Below, one piece after another: positions 1 to 8,876 of a stretch of 64,000 bases of DNA. Source of the stretch: Thalassotalea eurytherma (GTDB lineage: Bacteria; Pseudomonadota; Gammaproteobacteria; Enterobacterales; Alteromonadaceae); NCBI RefSeq assembly GCF_030161415.1, contig NZ_BSSU01000004.1, positions 206,900-270,899 of the forward strand, given 5' to 3'. Below the pieces are notes generated by a model. That model worked only from the letters and a program-made list of their open reading frames with translations. It had not been told where the DNA came from and made no database searches. The position numbers and the translations under genes were made by a program. How positions within the stretch are numbered: the first letter of the stretch is position 1; every line of letters begins with the position of its first letter.

Positions 1-248
1 TGGCGTTCTTGACGCTCTTTCATTTCAAATAGCTCAACACCAATACCGTCTGTTGTGACAAGGTGTGCAATATTAAACCCCTTAAAACCTTCACCAAATA
101 CAGCAATACACATTCTACCAATAGCTGTTTCGCGTTCTTCGATTACTTTGGTGTTGTTCATCACAATTTTTAAGCCTAGAACTTTTGTGTAAAATTCTAC
201 CGCTTTGTCCATATCACCTACCATAATGCCGACATGATTCATTTTCAT
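1..248 (-). CDS. VOC-family (glyoxalase-like) protein, 3' end cut by window edge
   Basis: The visible 82 residues begin MKMNHVGIMVGDMDKAVEFY, the first beta-alpha unit of the vicinal oxygen chelate fold, where the early His is usually the first metal ligand. A Glu in GVELFEMKE sits where the second ligand of a half-module is expected. Such proteins are metal-dependent lyases, dioxygenases or resistance proteins; the substrate cannot be told. The start is supported by GGAG nine bases upstream. The rest lies outside the window. It is divergent from a LysR regulator and may be its target (inference). Confidence 0.8.
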   Translation of the reverse strand, partial: MKMNHVGIMVGDMDKAVEFYTKVLGLKIVMNNTKVIEERETAIGRMCIAVFGEGFKGFNIAHLVTTDGIGVELFEMKERQER

Positions 249-331
249 AATTTTGTACTCCAATCTGTGATTGATAATTGCTTAACTTGTCTTGATGAGC
301 ACAGTATAGGAAAGACCCTTTATTATTTGAA

Positions 332-346
332 ATTATGATTTATAAT
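332..346. promoter_or_regulatory. Candidate LysR operator
   Basis: ATTAT-GATTT-ATAAT is a perfect 5-bp inverted repeat of T-N11-A type, the usual LysR box form. It lies 33 bases before the LysR start and 84 bases from the divergent VOC gene. The region is AT-rich, so chance is possible. Confidence 0.4.
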
Positions 347-379
347 CAAAACAATAATATTTTATTATGACCATAAATT

Positions 380-1264
380 ATGTTGAATCCTGTATGGCTA
401 CAGACCTTTGTCACCTTGATTGACACAGGACATTTCACTAAAACCGCAGAAAAACTTTTCATGACGCAACCTGGGGTTAGTCAACACATAAGTAAGTTAG
501 AGCATAATTGTGGCCACCCATTAATAAACAGAGATAAAAAGAGCTTTGAATTAACAGAGCAAGGACGACTCGTTTATCAATATGCTCAATCGTTAAAACA
601 AAATGAACACGCATTGCTAGAACAGTTGTCCTTTGATGACCCAAATAACGGGCAATGTAATATCTCATGCTCAGGTGCGTTAGCATTGGTTTTATACCCT
701 AAATTAACGTCATTACAAGTGGAACACCCAGGTATCGTCCTAAAGCTAAAAGCAGCACCTAATCATCAAATAATTCAAGAAGTTCAATATGGTCATACCG
801 ATATAGGGCTTGTTACACATATTCCGAACACAAGCTTGTTTGACGTGGTTAAGTTGGGTGAAGAAGAGCTTTGTTTAACCTTTGCTAAACAAAACATAGC
901 GCAAGATATCTTAACGTTAATAAAAAACGATGGATTAATTGATCACCCTGATGCAGAGCATTATTTATCGCTGTTCATTGAGCATAGTCACGACAATCAA
1001 TTAAGTAAGTTAACGATAAAAGAAATTAAGACGGCCGGTTTTATCAATCAAATTAGTCAGATTCTTGAGCCTGTAGCAAAAGGCTTAGGCTTTACTGTCT
1101 TGCCTAAAAGCGCAATCGATAGCTTTGCCCAGTCAAACCAACTCAGCTGCTACCAGTCGACACGAAAGGTGATGGAGACAATTTATTTAATCACCAGAAA
1201 AAATCGACAATTACCAGCTAGGTTCCAACAAATAAATAGCATACTTGCCGAGCATTTCACGTAA
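380..1264 (+). CDS. LysR-family transcriptional regulator
   Basis: A 294-residue protein, normal for the family. Residues about 3-62 form the winged helix-turn-helix (FTKTAEKLFMTQPGVSQHIS is the typical HTH segment), followed by a linker helix and a periplasmic-binding-protein-like effector domain from about residue 90 to the end. It would bind DNA as a tetramer and respond to a small molecule. It is transcribed away from the VOC gene, and the shared 131-bp gap holds a palindrome, so it probably controls that gene and itself. The effector cannot be read from sequence. Confidence 0.9.
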   Translation: MLNPVWLQTFVTLIDTGHFTKTAEKLFMTQPGVSQHISKLEHNCGHPLINRDKKSFELTEQGRLVYQYAQSLKQNEHALLEQLSFDDPNNGQCNISCSGALALVLYPKLTSLQVEHPGIVLKLKAAPNHQIIQEVQYGHTDIGLVTHIPNTSLFDVVKLGEEELCLTFAKQNIAQDILTLIKNDGLIDHPDAEHYLSLFIEHSHDNQLSKLTIKEIKTAGFINQISQILEPVAKGLGFTVLPKSAIDSFAQSNQLSCYQSTRKVMETIYLITRKNRQLPARFQQINSILAEHFT

Positions 1265-1283
1265 TGAACCAAGCGTTTAAGTG

Positions 1284-1835
1284 CTAGGTATTAAGCTTTT
1301 TTATGAGCTTAGCAGGCGTTCCGCCAACCATAGAGTCTGGTGGCACATCATGATTAACAACAGCATTAGCGGCAACAATAGAACGAGCGCCAATAGTAAC
1401 GCCTTGATTGATAACCGCGTTACCACCGATCCAAACATCATCTTCAATAACAATTGGCAAACAATAGGTTTCCCATTCGCGTCTTGCTTTAAAATCAATC
1501 GGGTGAGTTGCTGTATAGAGCTGCACTGAAGGCCCTATCATGACATGATCACCAATAGTGATAGGTGCGCCATCAAGCATGGTTACCCCAATATTGATTA
1601 AGCTATTGTTGCCGATAGATATTTGACGACCAAATTCACAATAAAATGGCGGATTGATAATCGAACTCTCGCCAACATGGTTTAATAGAGCAGTGAGTTT
1701 TTTTTGCGCAACAGCATGACTATTAGCGTTATTAATCTCGTTCAAGCGTGAAAACGCATTCGCGCGACCTGCATTTATTTCAGGATCAGCGCCTTCAAAA
1801 CGCTGTCCTTCTTTCATTTTTTCGTATTCTGTCAT
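1284..1835 (-). CDS. Maltose/galactoside-type sugar O-acetyltransferase
   Basis: A 183-residue left-handed beta-helix acetyltransferase of the Maa/LacA/NodL group. The N-terminal cap (MTEYEKMKEGQRFEGADPEI, then NAFSRLNEIN) matches the maltose acetyltransferase domain. The hexapeptide repeats include ITIGDHVMIGPSV and VIEDDVWIGGNAVI; the catalytic His is in YTATHPID. The C-terminal GGTPAKLIKKL is typical. It transfers acetyl from acetyl-CoA to a sugar hydroxyl in the cytoplasm. It is separated from pilU by a terminator, so it is probably a single gene. Exact sugar unknown. Confidence 0.88.
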   Translation of the reverse strand: MTEYEKMKEGQRFEGADPEINAGRANAFSRLNEINNANSHAVAQKKLTALLNHVGESSIINPPFYCEFGRQISIGNNSLINIGVTMLDGAPITIGDHVMIGPSVQLYTATHPIDFKARREWETYCLPIVIEDDVWIGGNAVINQGVTIGARSIVAANAVVNHDVPPDSMVGGTPAKLIKKLNT

Positions 1836-1870
1836 ATGGCTACTATCGGTAGTTTAACGAGTAAAAACAA

Positions 1871-1896
1871 AAGACACGCTAATGCGTGTCTTTTTT
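1871..1896 (-). terminator. Rho-independent terminator after pilU
   Basis: GACACGC-TAAT-GCGTGTC, a perfect 7-bp stem with A-rich and T-rich flanks on both sides. It sits directly after the pilU stop on the minus strand. Confidence 0.8.
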
Positions 1897-1903
1897 AGTC
1901 ACG

Positions 1904-3037
1904 TTACATGTCGTCTTTATCAGGCTCTAACCCTGATAACGTTACGCCAGACAATGCACCTGTACCACCTTGATCATTGGTTCTTAGTTTGATCATTAAA
2001 CGCAGATCATTTGGTGAATCAGCATGATGTAAGGCATCAGCGTAATTAATCATGCCTCGTTGGTAAAGGGTAAACAGTGCCTGATCGAAGGTTTGCATAC
2101 CTTGCTCTGTCGACTTCTCCATCACTTCTTTAATTTCACCAACCTGCCCTTTCTTAATCAGCTCAGCGATATATGGCGAATTTAAAAGAATTTCAATTGC
2201 CGCTACTCGACCATTGCCATCTTTTGTTGGAATTAATTGTTGAGCAATAATACCACGCAAGTTTAATGCTAAATCAAACAATAACTTACCGTGTTGCTCT
2301 GCTGGAACTAAGTGCATAATACGGTCAATGGCTTGGTTTGCATTGTTTGCATGTAAGGTTGCAATACACAAGTGACCTGTTTCAGCGAAACTTAACGCAT
2401 GCTCCATAATCTCTTGGCTACGAATTTCACCAATAAGAATGACATCTGGTGCTTGTCGAAGAGAGCTTTTTAGGGCGGCATCAAAGCTTTCTGTATCTAA
2501 ACCTACCTCACGTTGAGTAATCATACTTTTTTGATGTTCATGAACAAATTCTACAGGGTCTTCAATCGTTAAAATATGACCACGTGAGTTTTTGTTACGA
2601 TAGCCAATAAGCGCCGCCATCGAGGTTGATTTACCAGTACCGGTACCACCAACGAATAGCACCAAGCCACGTTTTGACATAACAACGTCTTTTAGCACTG
2701 ACGGTAAGCCTAGCTCATCGGCATCGGGAATTTCAGTCACAATACGTCGAATAACCATACCGGCCATATCACGTTGCCAAAAAGCAGAAACACGGAATCG
2801 GCCAATATCATCTATTGAAATAGCAAAGTTACATTCTTTTTCTAAATCAAATTGCTCTTTTTGTTTAGCATTCATTGCGCTGTGAACAAGGTTTAACGCA
2901 TCGTCTGAGCTTAATACATGCATATCTATCGGTTGAAGTTCACCGTTAATTTTTGCACTAACTGGTAGCTTAGCCGTCACGAACATATCGGAGGCTTTTT
3001 CGTCTACCATTTTTTTCAATAAATCATGAAAAATCAT
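1904..3037 (-). CDS. pilU: Type IV pilus retraction accessory ATPase PilU
   Basis: A 377-residue PilT/PilU-type secretion ATPase. It has an N-terminal PAS-like domain (about 1-100) and a RecA-like core with Walker A GGTGTGKST near residue 130, an Asp box ILTIEDPVEF, a Walker B region VILIGEIR and a His box TLHANNA. The downstream position after pilT (9-bp gap) and the longer C-terminal tail (extra residues past QALFTLYQRG) identify PilU rather than PilT. PilU helps PilT depolymerise pilin during retraction and twitching. Confidence 0.95.
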   Translation of the reverse strand: MIFHDLLKKMVDEKASDMFVTAKLPVSAKINGELQPIDMHVLSSDDALNLVHSAMNAKQKEQFDLEKECNFAISIDDIGRFRVSAFWQRDMAGMVIRRIVTEIPDADELGLPSVLKDVVMSKRGLVLFVGGTGTGKSTSMAALIGYRNKNSRGHILTIEDPVEFVHEHQKSMITQREVGLDTESFDAALKSSLRQAPDVILIGEIRSQEIMEHALSFAETGHLCIATLHANNANQAIDRIMHLVPAEQHGKLLFDLALNLRGIIAQQLIPTKDGNGRVAAIEILLNSPYIAELIKKGQVGEIKEVMEKSTEQGMQTFDQALFTLYQRGMINYADALHHADSPNDLRLMIKLRTNDQGGTGALSGVTLSGLEPDKDDM

Positions 3038-3046
3038 ATAACTACC

Positions 3047-4090
3047 TTAAAATCCAGCAAACTGATTTTTATCGTGAGCTTTCGCAGCGGCGTCTTGACG
3101 AGTAATCAATCCGCGATTAACCAGGTTTAATAAACACTGATCCATGGTCTGCATACCGTGCGCCATACCCGTTTGGATAGAGCTATACATTTGCGCAATT
3201 TTATCTTCTCGAATTAAGTTGCGGATAGCGGGTACACCAATCATGATTTCATGTGCAGCCACACGTCCGCCACCTACTTTCTTAACTAATGTTTGCGAGA
3301 TAACTGCACGCAATGATTCAGATAACATAGAACGCACCATCGACTTTTCTTCGGCAGGGAATACATCAATAATACGGTCAATCGTTTTAGGTGCAGACGT
3401 TGTATGCAAGGTACCAAAAACCAAGTGACCTGTTTCTGCGGCTGTCATGGCTAAGCGAATGGTTTCTAAGTCACGCATCTCACCAACAAGTATGACATCA
3501 GGATCTTCACGCAACGCGCTACGCAATGCGTTACTAAAACTTAAGGTGTCTCGATGTACTTCACGTTGGTTAATCAAACATGCTTTGTTTTCATGAACAA
3601 ATTCGATTGGATCTTCAATCGTTAGGATGTGATCGTGTTTATAACTATTAATGTAATCAATCATCGCAGCAAGCGTTGTAGATTTACCAGAACCCGTAGG
3701 ACCGGTCACCAGCACTAAGCCACGAGGGTTCTCTGAAATGTCGCGAAAAATATCAGGACAACCTAAGTCTTCCAACGTTAATACTTTGCTAGGGATGGTA
3801 CGAAATACTGCCGCAGGACCACGGTTTTGATTAAAGGCGTTTACCCTGAAACGGGCTAAATTTGGTACTTCAAATGAAAAATCGGCTTCGAGGTTTTCTT
3901 CATATTCTTTACGTTGTCGATCTGTCATAATATCGTAGACGAGTGCATTAACATCTTTGGCATCAAACGCAGGGATATTAAGTTTACGCACATCACCATC
4001 AACACGAATAGACGGTGGCGTACCAGTAGACAAATGTAAATCAGATGCATTGTGCTCAACGCTGAACGCTAACAGTTCGGTGATATCCAT
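3047..4090 (-). CDS. pilT: Type IV pilus retraction ATPase PilT
   Basis: At 347 residues it has the usual PilT length. The start MDITELLAFSVEHNASDLHL is highly typical. The core has Walker A GPTGSGKST (near 130), Asp box TIEDPIEFVHE, Walker B VILVGEMRD and the TAAETGHLVFGTLHTTSA segment with the His box; the C-terminal AIRNLIRE retraction motif is present. It forms a hexamer at the inner membrane that powers pilus disassembly. It is the first gene of pilT-pilU and divergent from yggS with a 33-bp gap, the classic gammaproteobacterial arrangement. Confidence 0.97.
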   Translation of the reverse strand: MDITELLAFSVEHNASDLHLSTGTPPSIRVDGDVRKLNIPAFDAKDVNALVYDIMTDRQRKEYEENLEADFSFEVPNLARFRVNAFNQNRGPAAVFRTIPSKVLTLEDLGCPDIFRDISENPRGLVLVTGPTGSGKSTTLAAMIDYINSYKHDHILTIEDPIEFVHENKACLINQREVHRDTLSFSNALRSALREDPDVILVGEMRDLETIRLAMTAAETGHLVFGTLHTTSAPKTIDRIIDVFPAEEKSMVRSMLSESLRAVISQTLVKKVGGGRVAAHEIMIGVPAIRNLIREDKIAQMYSSIQTGMAHGMQTMDQCLLNLVNRGLITRQDAAAKAHDKNQFAGF

Positions 4091-4123
4091 ACGGACCTCT
4101 TTTTAAAATAGTTATAAAGCAAC

Positions 4124-4798
4124 ATGAGTAATATTAAAGATAACCTTGGCAAAGTTGAACAGCAAATTAAAAATGCATGTCTAAAAAGTAATATTTGCCC
4201 TTCAAGCGTCGATCTTTTAGCCGTAAGTAAAACCAAACCCGCCTCAGATGTCGAGTTAGCCTATCAAGCAGGGCAACGACTGTTTGGTGAAAACTATGTG
4301 CAAGAAGCGGTAGAAAAAATTTCAACGCTAAATTCTCTTACCGACATAGCATGGCATTTTATTGGTCCGATACAGTCTAATAAAACAAAATTAATTGCTG
4401 AACACTTTCATTGGGTGCAAAGTGTTGACCGCATTAAAATCATGCAACGACTTAACGAACAGCGTCCGCCAGAATTGGGTAAACTCAATATTTGCTTACA
4501 AATCAATATTAGTGGAGAAGAAAGCAAATCAGGCGCTGCGCTAAACCAGCTCCCTGCCTTAATTCAAGCCAGCAAAGCGTGTTCTAATTTAGTGTTAAGG
4601 GGCTTTATGGCAATTCCTGAAAAAGGTGATGCGAACTTGAGTTTCGAGAAAATGCACCAATTATTTAAACAATACCAACTTGAAATACCAACCATAGATA
4701 CCTTATCTATGGGCATGTCGGCAGACATGGAACAGGCGATACATCATGGCTCAACCATGGTACGCATTGGCACAGCCGTATTTGGTTCAAGAAATTAA
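4124..4798 (+). CDS. yggS: YggS-family PLP homeostasis protein
   Basis: A 224-residue alanine-racemase-like TIM barrel without the second racemase domain. The PLP lysine is in LLAVSKTKP (near residue 36); other family signatures are FGENYVQEA, WHFIGPIQSNK and LSMGMSADMEQAI with SxMVRIGTAVFG near the end. The family buffers free pyridoxal phosphate and affects amino-acid balance; no enzyme activity is established. It lies 23 bp ahead of proC, as in many gammaproteobacteria. Confidence 0.95.
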   Translation: MSNIKDNLGKVEQQIKNACLKSNICPSSVDLLAVSKTKPASDVELAYQAGQRLFGENYVQEAVEKISTLNSLTDIAWHFIGPIQSNKTKLIAEHFHWVQSVDRIKIMQRLNEQRPPELGKLNICLQINISGEESKSGAALNQLPALIQASKACSNLVLRGFMAIPEKGDANLSFEKMHQLFKQYQLEIPTIDTLSMGMSADMEQAIHHGSTMVRIGTAVFGSRN

Positions 4799-4821
4799 TC
4801 GAAAAGAACACAGAGAACGAC

Positions 4822-5634
4822 ATGACAAAAGTTGCATTTATTGGCGCAGGTAATATGAATAGCGCGGTAATTTTAGGTTTAATCAATGCAGGTGTTTCGC
4901 CTTCAAATATCATGGTGACTAACCCCTCACCTGAAAAGCGTGAAAAATTAGCTCAAGCACACGGAATTTTGCACACGGCAAATAATGTCGAAGCGGCTGA
5001 ATTTGCTGACTTCATTGTACTTGGCGTAAAGCCTCACCTTATCACGCAGGTGACAAACGACATTGCAAATCAAATAGACGTTAGCCAGAAATGTTTTATT
5101 TCAGTAGCGGCAGGTACCACAATGGCGCAAATTCAACAGTCACTCTCTGGCAAAGGCTCAGTGATTCGCGTTATGCCAAATACCCCCTCTCAACTTGGTC
5201 TTGGTGTATCGGGTATGTATGCCTGTTCACAAACAACAGAACAACAAAAGCAAGTTGCACAAGAAATCATGCAAGCGGTAGGCATTATTAAATGGTTAGA
5301 CGCTGAAGCTCAAATCGATGATATCATTGCGGTTTCTGGATCGGGTCCGGCTTATTTTTTCTTGTTTATGGAAGCAATGGAAACAAAGGCCAAAGCCCTA
5401 GGCTTTAGTGACAACGAAGCTAGAGCCTTAGTACAACAAACGGCGTTAGGTGCGGCACAAATGGTTGTTGAAAATGACATTTCAATCGCGCAATTACGTG
5501 AAAATGTCACGTCGAAAGGCGGTACAACCCAAGCAGCGCTCAACACTTTTCGCGAAGGTGGTTTACCTGAGCTGGTAAGTAACGCGATGGACAGTGCTAT
5601 TGCACGTGCAAAAGAAATGGCACAAGATAGCTAA
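4822..5634 (+). CDS. proC: Pyrroline-5-carboxylate reductase
   Basis: A 270-residue enzyme of the last step of proline synthesis, reducing 1-pyrroline-5-carboxylate with NAD(P)H. The dinucleotide fold starts at the N-terminus with FIGAGNM (GxGxxN), followed by LGVKPHL. The C-terminal dimerisation domain carries the signature AVSGSGPAYFF, then LRENVTSKGGTTQAAL near residue 230. Probably cotranscribed with yggS and yggT. Confidence 0.97.
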   Translation: MTKVAFIGAGNMNSAVILGLINAGVSPSNIMVTNPSPEKREKLAQAHGILHTANNVEAAEFADFIVLGVKPHLITQVTNDIANQIDVSQKCFISVAAGTTMAQIQQSLSGKGSVIRVMPNTPSQLGLGVSGMYACSQTTEQQKQVAQEIMQAVGIIKWLDAEAQIDDIIAVSGSGPAYFFLFMEAMETKAKALGFSDNEARALVQQTALGAAQMVVENDISIAQLRENVTSKGGTTQAALNTFREGGLPELVSNAMDSAIARAKEMAQDS

Positions 5635-5680
5635 AATTTTGCAGTTTTTTATTTTCTCATTTGTATTTACGGAGTAATTC

Positions 5681-6229
5681 ATGGAAGCGATAAACTTTCT
5701 TTTACGCTTTGCTTTTGACGCTATTATTATGGTGTTAATTTTACGTGTGTGGCTACAGCTAGTGCGCGCAGACTTTTATAACCCTCTTAGTCAATTTATC
5801 GTTAAGGTTTCAAACCCGTTAGTCATTCCGGTTCGTCGTATCATTCCTGGCTTTGCTGGTTTAGATGTCGGCACGTTATTGGTCGCGTTTATATTTTCAG
5901 CCTTAAAGTTCATTGTTATCCCATTGATTAACGGTGGACCGTTCGACCCGTTATCGGCTACCTATTTCGGTTTTCTCGCGTTGATAAAACAAACCGGCGT
6001 GTTGCTATTTATGATCATGTTGGTAATGGCTATTATGAGTTGGGTGATCCAAGGTTATAACCCAACTTTAGCTGTTTTTGCTCAGTTGACCGAACCATTT
6101 TTAAAACCAATTCGCCGCATTATTCCATCAATTGGTGGTTTAGATTTATCAGTACTGGCAGCGTTTTTAATCCTAAATGTTATTAATATCTTGCTTTCGG
6201 GCTGGATTCCATATTGGGCGATGCTTTAA
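5681..6229 (+). CDS. yggT: YggT-family integral membrane protein
   Basis: 182 residues with two tandem YggT repeats, each with two membrane segments around a conserved VRRIIPG-type loop (PVRRIIPGFAGLDVG near residue 50 and PIRRIIPSIGGLDLS near 145). Family members sit in the inner membrane; roles in osmotic tolerance and envelope organisation have been proposed but no mechanism is settled. It has GGAG upstream and follows proC by 46 bp. Confidence 0.9.
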   Translation: MEAINFLLRFAFDAIIMVLILRVWLQLVRADFYNPLSQFIVKVSNPLVIPVRRIIPGFAGLDVGTLLVAFIFSALKFIVIPLINGGPFDPLSATYFGFLALIKQTGVLLFMIMLVMAIMSWVIQGYNPTLAVFAQLTEPFLKPIRRIIPSIGGLDLSVLAAFLILNVINILLSGWIPYWAML

Positions 6230-6246
6230 GCAAAGGGTCATTGAAA

Positions 6247-6687
6247 ATGTTAACTCACTTAATAAAATCATTGTTAGCGCTGTCGGCTGTTTTATTGCTG
6301 TCTGCACCTGTACAAGCTGAGCAAAAGCAAGTAATGGGGGATATCGATGTCCATTACATAGCACTAAACTCAACATTAATACCGGCGAAAGTTGCCACGA
6401 ATTACGGTATTACACGCAGTAAAATTAATGCATTAATTAATATTTCTGTGCTTGATAATACAACCCCAAATAAACCAGCTAAAAGCGTCGGGATATCAGG
6501 TGTTGCAAAAAACTTACTAGGCCACAAAAAAGATCTGGAATTTATTGAAGTTGTTGAAGGCGATGCGATTTATTATCTCGCACAGTTGCGCTTTACCAAT
6601 GAAGAGCAATTTACTTTTACGATTACCTTATTAGATCAAGGCAAAGAACACACCTTAACCTTTAAGCAAAAACTTTACGCTGATTAA
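6247..6687 (+). CDS. DUF4426 periplasmic protein
   Basis: A 146-residue exported protein. The start at 6247 gives a clean signal peptide (MLTHLIKSLLALSAVLLLSA, cleavage near VQAEQ); an upstream in-frame start at 6214 would overlap yggT and hide it. The mature part begins VMGDIDVHYIALNSTLIPA, typical of DUF4426, a beta-rich domain of unknown function usually found in this same yggT neighbourhood. It ends just before a strong bidirectional terminator. Confidence 0.85.
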   Translation: MLTHLIKSLLALSAVLLLSAPVQAEQKQVMGDIDVHYIALNSTLIPAKVATNYGITRSKINALINISVLDNTTPNKPAKSVGISGVAKNLLGHKKDLEFIEVVEGDAIYYLAQLRFTNEEQFTFTITLLDQGKEHTLTFKQKLYAD

Positions 6688-6690
6688 TCA

Positions 6691-6720
6691 AAAAAGCCAC
6701 CTTAATTAAGGTGGCTTTTT
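6691..6720. terminator. Bidirectional terminator
   Basis: A perfect 30-bp palindrome with arms AAAAAGCCACCTTAA, giving A-tract and T-tract on both strands. It serves the DUF4426 gene and the convergent lipoprotein gene. Confidence 0.92.
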
Positions 6721-6723
6721 CTT

Positions 6724-6972
6724 TTAGTCTTTGTCTTTCTTTCGAAACAATTCAAAAAACGATACAACCATTGGTCCAAAGTCATCAGCCTCATTTCGCT
6801 TTTGTTTCGCTAAGTTATGCTCTTCTACTGCGACACCTGGCTGACCTATAGATTCATAATAGTCACTGGCTTTATCATGTATCGCTGCTTGCTTTTCTAT
6901 GCTTTGCGTTGATGCACAACTACTGACGAATAAAACAAAACCTATTACGGTGAAAATTCTAAATGGTTTCAA
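6724..6972 (-). CDS. Small predicted lipoprotein, function unknown
   Basis: 82 residues. The N-terminus MKPFRIFTVIGFVLFVSSC is a lipoprotein signal with lipobox VSSC, so Cys19 would be acylated. The mature part is short and charged, with a helical stretch (ASDYYESIGQPGVAVEEHNL) and a lysine-rich C-terminal end, RKKDKD. I do not recognise a named family. It is convergent with the yggT operon and shares its terminator. Expected location is the inner or outer membrane facing the periplasm. Confidence 0.72.
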   Translation of the reverse strand: MKPFRIFTVIGFVLFVSSCASTQSIEKQAAIHDKASDYYESIGQPGVAVEEHNLAKQKRNEADDFGPMVVSFFELFRKKDKD

Positions 6973-7117
6973 GGGAACTCCATTAATCCTTAAATAGTTA
7001 TTGAACCATACACTAACGGCTTAATTAACGCTATTTCAGCGTAAAGCAAATGGCTTTTATGCTAACTTTGCGTCATAATTCGCCGGTAAAATTTTCTTCC
7101 CAAACTAGGTAATACCG

Positions 7118-7717
7118 ATGAAAAAAATCGTTTTAGCAACAGGCAACAAAGGCAAAGTCAAAGAGCTCGGTGAGTTATTGGCAAGCTATCAGATGGAGGT
7201 TTTGCCGCAAAACGAATTTAACGTTGGTGATGTAGCAGAAACCGGTACAACCTTTGTTGAAAATGCCATTATTAAAGCGCGACACGCGGCAAAAATTACC
7301 GGCCTACCTGCCATTGCAGATGATTCAGGTTTAGAAGTTGATGCGTTAGACGGAGCGCCCGGCGTATATTCAGCCCGCTATGCTGGCGAGCATGCTACCG
7401 ATAGCGATAATAACGAAAAATTACTCAAAGCATTGGATGGCGTTGAGCAATCAAAACGTACTGCACGTTTTCATTGTGTGTTGGTATATATGGCGCATGA
7501 GAATGATCCTACCCCAGTTATTTGTCATGGTAGCTGGGAAGGTGAAATACTAACAAGCGCTATGGGTGAGCAAGGCTTTGGCTACGACCCGTTATTTTGG
7601 GTAGCACAAGAACAAAAGTCTTCGGCGCAGTTAGATAGAGATATTAAAAATAGCCTAAGCCATCGTGGTAAAGCGCTTGCTAAGCTAGCGACTCACTTTA
7701 GCCAATTGAAGGGTTAA
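7118..7717 (+). CDS. rdgB: XTP/dITP diphosphatase (RdgB/HAM1)
   Basis: 199 residues. Removes pyrophosphate from non-canonical purine triphosphates (XTP, dITP, ITP), keeping them out of DNA and RNA. Signatures are VLATGNKGKVKEL at the N-terminus, the active-site block AIADDSGLEVDALDGAPGVYSARYAG split over residues 64-90, and EQGFGYDPLF with SHRGKAL at the end. It is followed 4 bp later by hemW and is probably cotranscribed. Confidence 0.96.
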   Translation: MKKIVLATGNKGKVKELGELLASYQMEVLPQNEFNVGDVAETGTTFVENAIIKARHAAKITGLPAIADDSGLEVDALDGAPGVYSARYAGEHATDSDNNEKLLKALDGVEQSKRTARFHCVLVYMAHENDPTPVICHGSWEGEILTSAMGEQGFGYDPLFWVAQEQKSSAQLDRDIKNSLSHRGKALAKLATHFSQLKG

Positions 7718-7721
7718 GGTT

Positions 7722-8876
7722 TTGCCATTAACTCCTCAGCCGTTATCGCTCTATATCCATATTCCTTGGTGTGTGCAAAAGTGCCCTTATTGTGATTTTA
7801 ATTCTCATGCACTCAAACATGACATTCCTAAACAAGATTATATAAATGCTCTGATTAAAGATTTAGACGACGATATCGCTCGATTTAAGCTACAAAACAG
7901 ACAACTCCACACCATTTTTATTGGCGGTGGCACGCCGAGTTTGTTTTCAGCAAAAGGTATTGGCGAAATATTGTCTCAAGTAAAAGCACGTTTCAATATT
8001 GACGAAGACCAATTTGAAGTCACTTTAGAGGCAAATCCAGGCACTGTTGAAGCAGACAAATTTGTTGGTTTTGCTAAAGCAGGCGTTACGCGTTTATCTA
8101 TTGGTGTACAAAGCTTTGAGTCCGACAAGCTAATCAAACTCGGCCGAATCCACGACAGCGATCAAGCCAAAAAAGCGGCAAGGCTTGCTAAAACAGCGGG
8201 TATAAAAAGTTTTAATCTGGATCTGATGCATGGCTTACCAGAGCAAAACCTTGAGCATGCGCTTGATGATTTAAAAACGGCAATCGCATTAGAGCCTGAT
8301 CATATTTCTTGGTATCAACTAACCATAGAGCCAAATACGGCATTTTATTCCAAGCCACCAGAATTACCACAAGACGAAACCCTATGGTCTATCCAAGAAC
8401 AAGGTGTTGAATTATTAGAAGCGGCAGGTTACCACCAATACGAGATCTCTGCTTATGCCAAAGACGGTAAAAAATGCCAGCATAACTTAAATTATTGGCG
8501 TTTTGGTGATTATCTAGGTATTGGCTGTGGTGCACACGGAAAGGTAACAGACATAGCCTCTGGAAAACTCATCAGAACGGTAAAAATCAAACATCCTAAA
8601 GGCTACCTAACGCCAGGAAGAGCTGCCCTCGATCAACTCGTAGAAGTAGAGCAAGATGATTTAACCTTTGAGTTCTTAATGAATCAATTAAGATTAAAAG
8701 AAGCCTTTAGCACAACACATTTTTCTCAGTGTACTGGCTTAGATAAAAATGAGTTGGAAATTCAGCTAACACTTGCCAAAACCAAAGGCCTAATGGCCAA
8801 CCAAGATCAGTTATGGCAGGTAACAGAGAAAGGCCATCGTTATTTAAATGAGTTGTTGAGTCAATTTTTGTCATGA
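7722..8876 (+). CDS. hemW: Radical SAM protein HemW (heme chaperone)
   Basis: 384 residues. The radical SAM cluster motif CVQKCPYCDF (CxxxCxxC plus the extra Cys-adjacent F) lies near residue 17; FIGGGTPSLF and RLSIGVQSF are the SAM-binding strands, and a HemN-type C-terminal domain follows. HemW lacks coproporphyrinogen dehydrogenase activity and is a heme-insertion chaperone, despite frequent annotation as HemN. The start codon is TTG, with GAAGGG inside the end of rdgB as ribosome binding site. The stop overlaps tadA by 4 bp (ATGA). Confidence 0.92.
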   Translation: MPLTPQPLSLYIHIPWCVQKCPYCDFNSHALKHDIPKQDYINALIKDLDDDIARFKLQNRQLHTIFIGGGTPSLFSAKGIGEILSQVKARFNIDEDQFEVTLEANPGTVEADKFVGFAKAGVTRLSIGVQSFESDKLIKLGRIHDSDQAKKAARLAKTAGIKSFNLDLMHGLPEQNLEHALDDLKTAIALEPDHISWYQLTIEPNTAFYSKPPELPQDETLWSIQEQGVELLEAAGYHQYEISAYAKDGKKCQHNLNYWRFGDYLGIGCGAHGKVTDIASGKLIRTVKIKHPKGYLTPGRAALDQLVEVEQDDLTFEFLMNQLRLKEAFSTTHFSQCTGLDKNELEIQLTLAKTKGLMANQDQLWQVTEKGHRYLNELLSQFLS

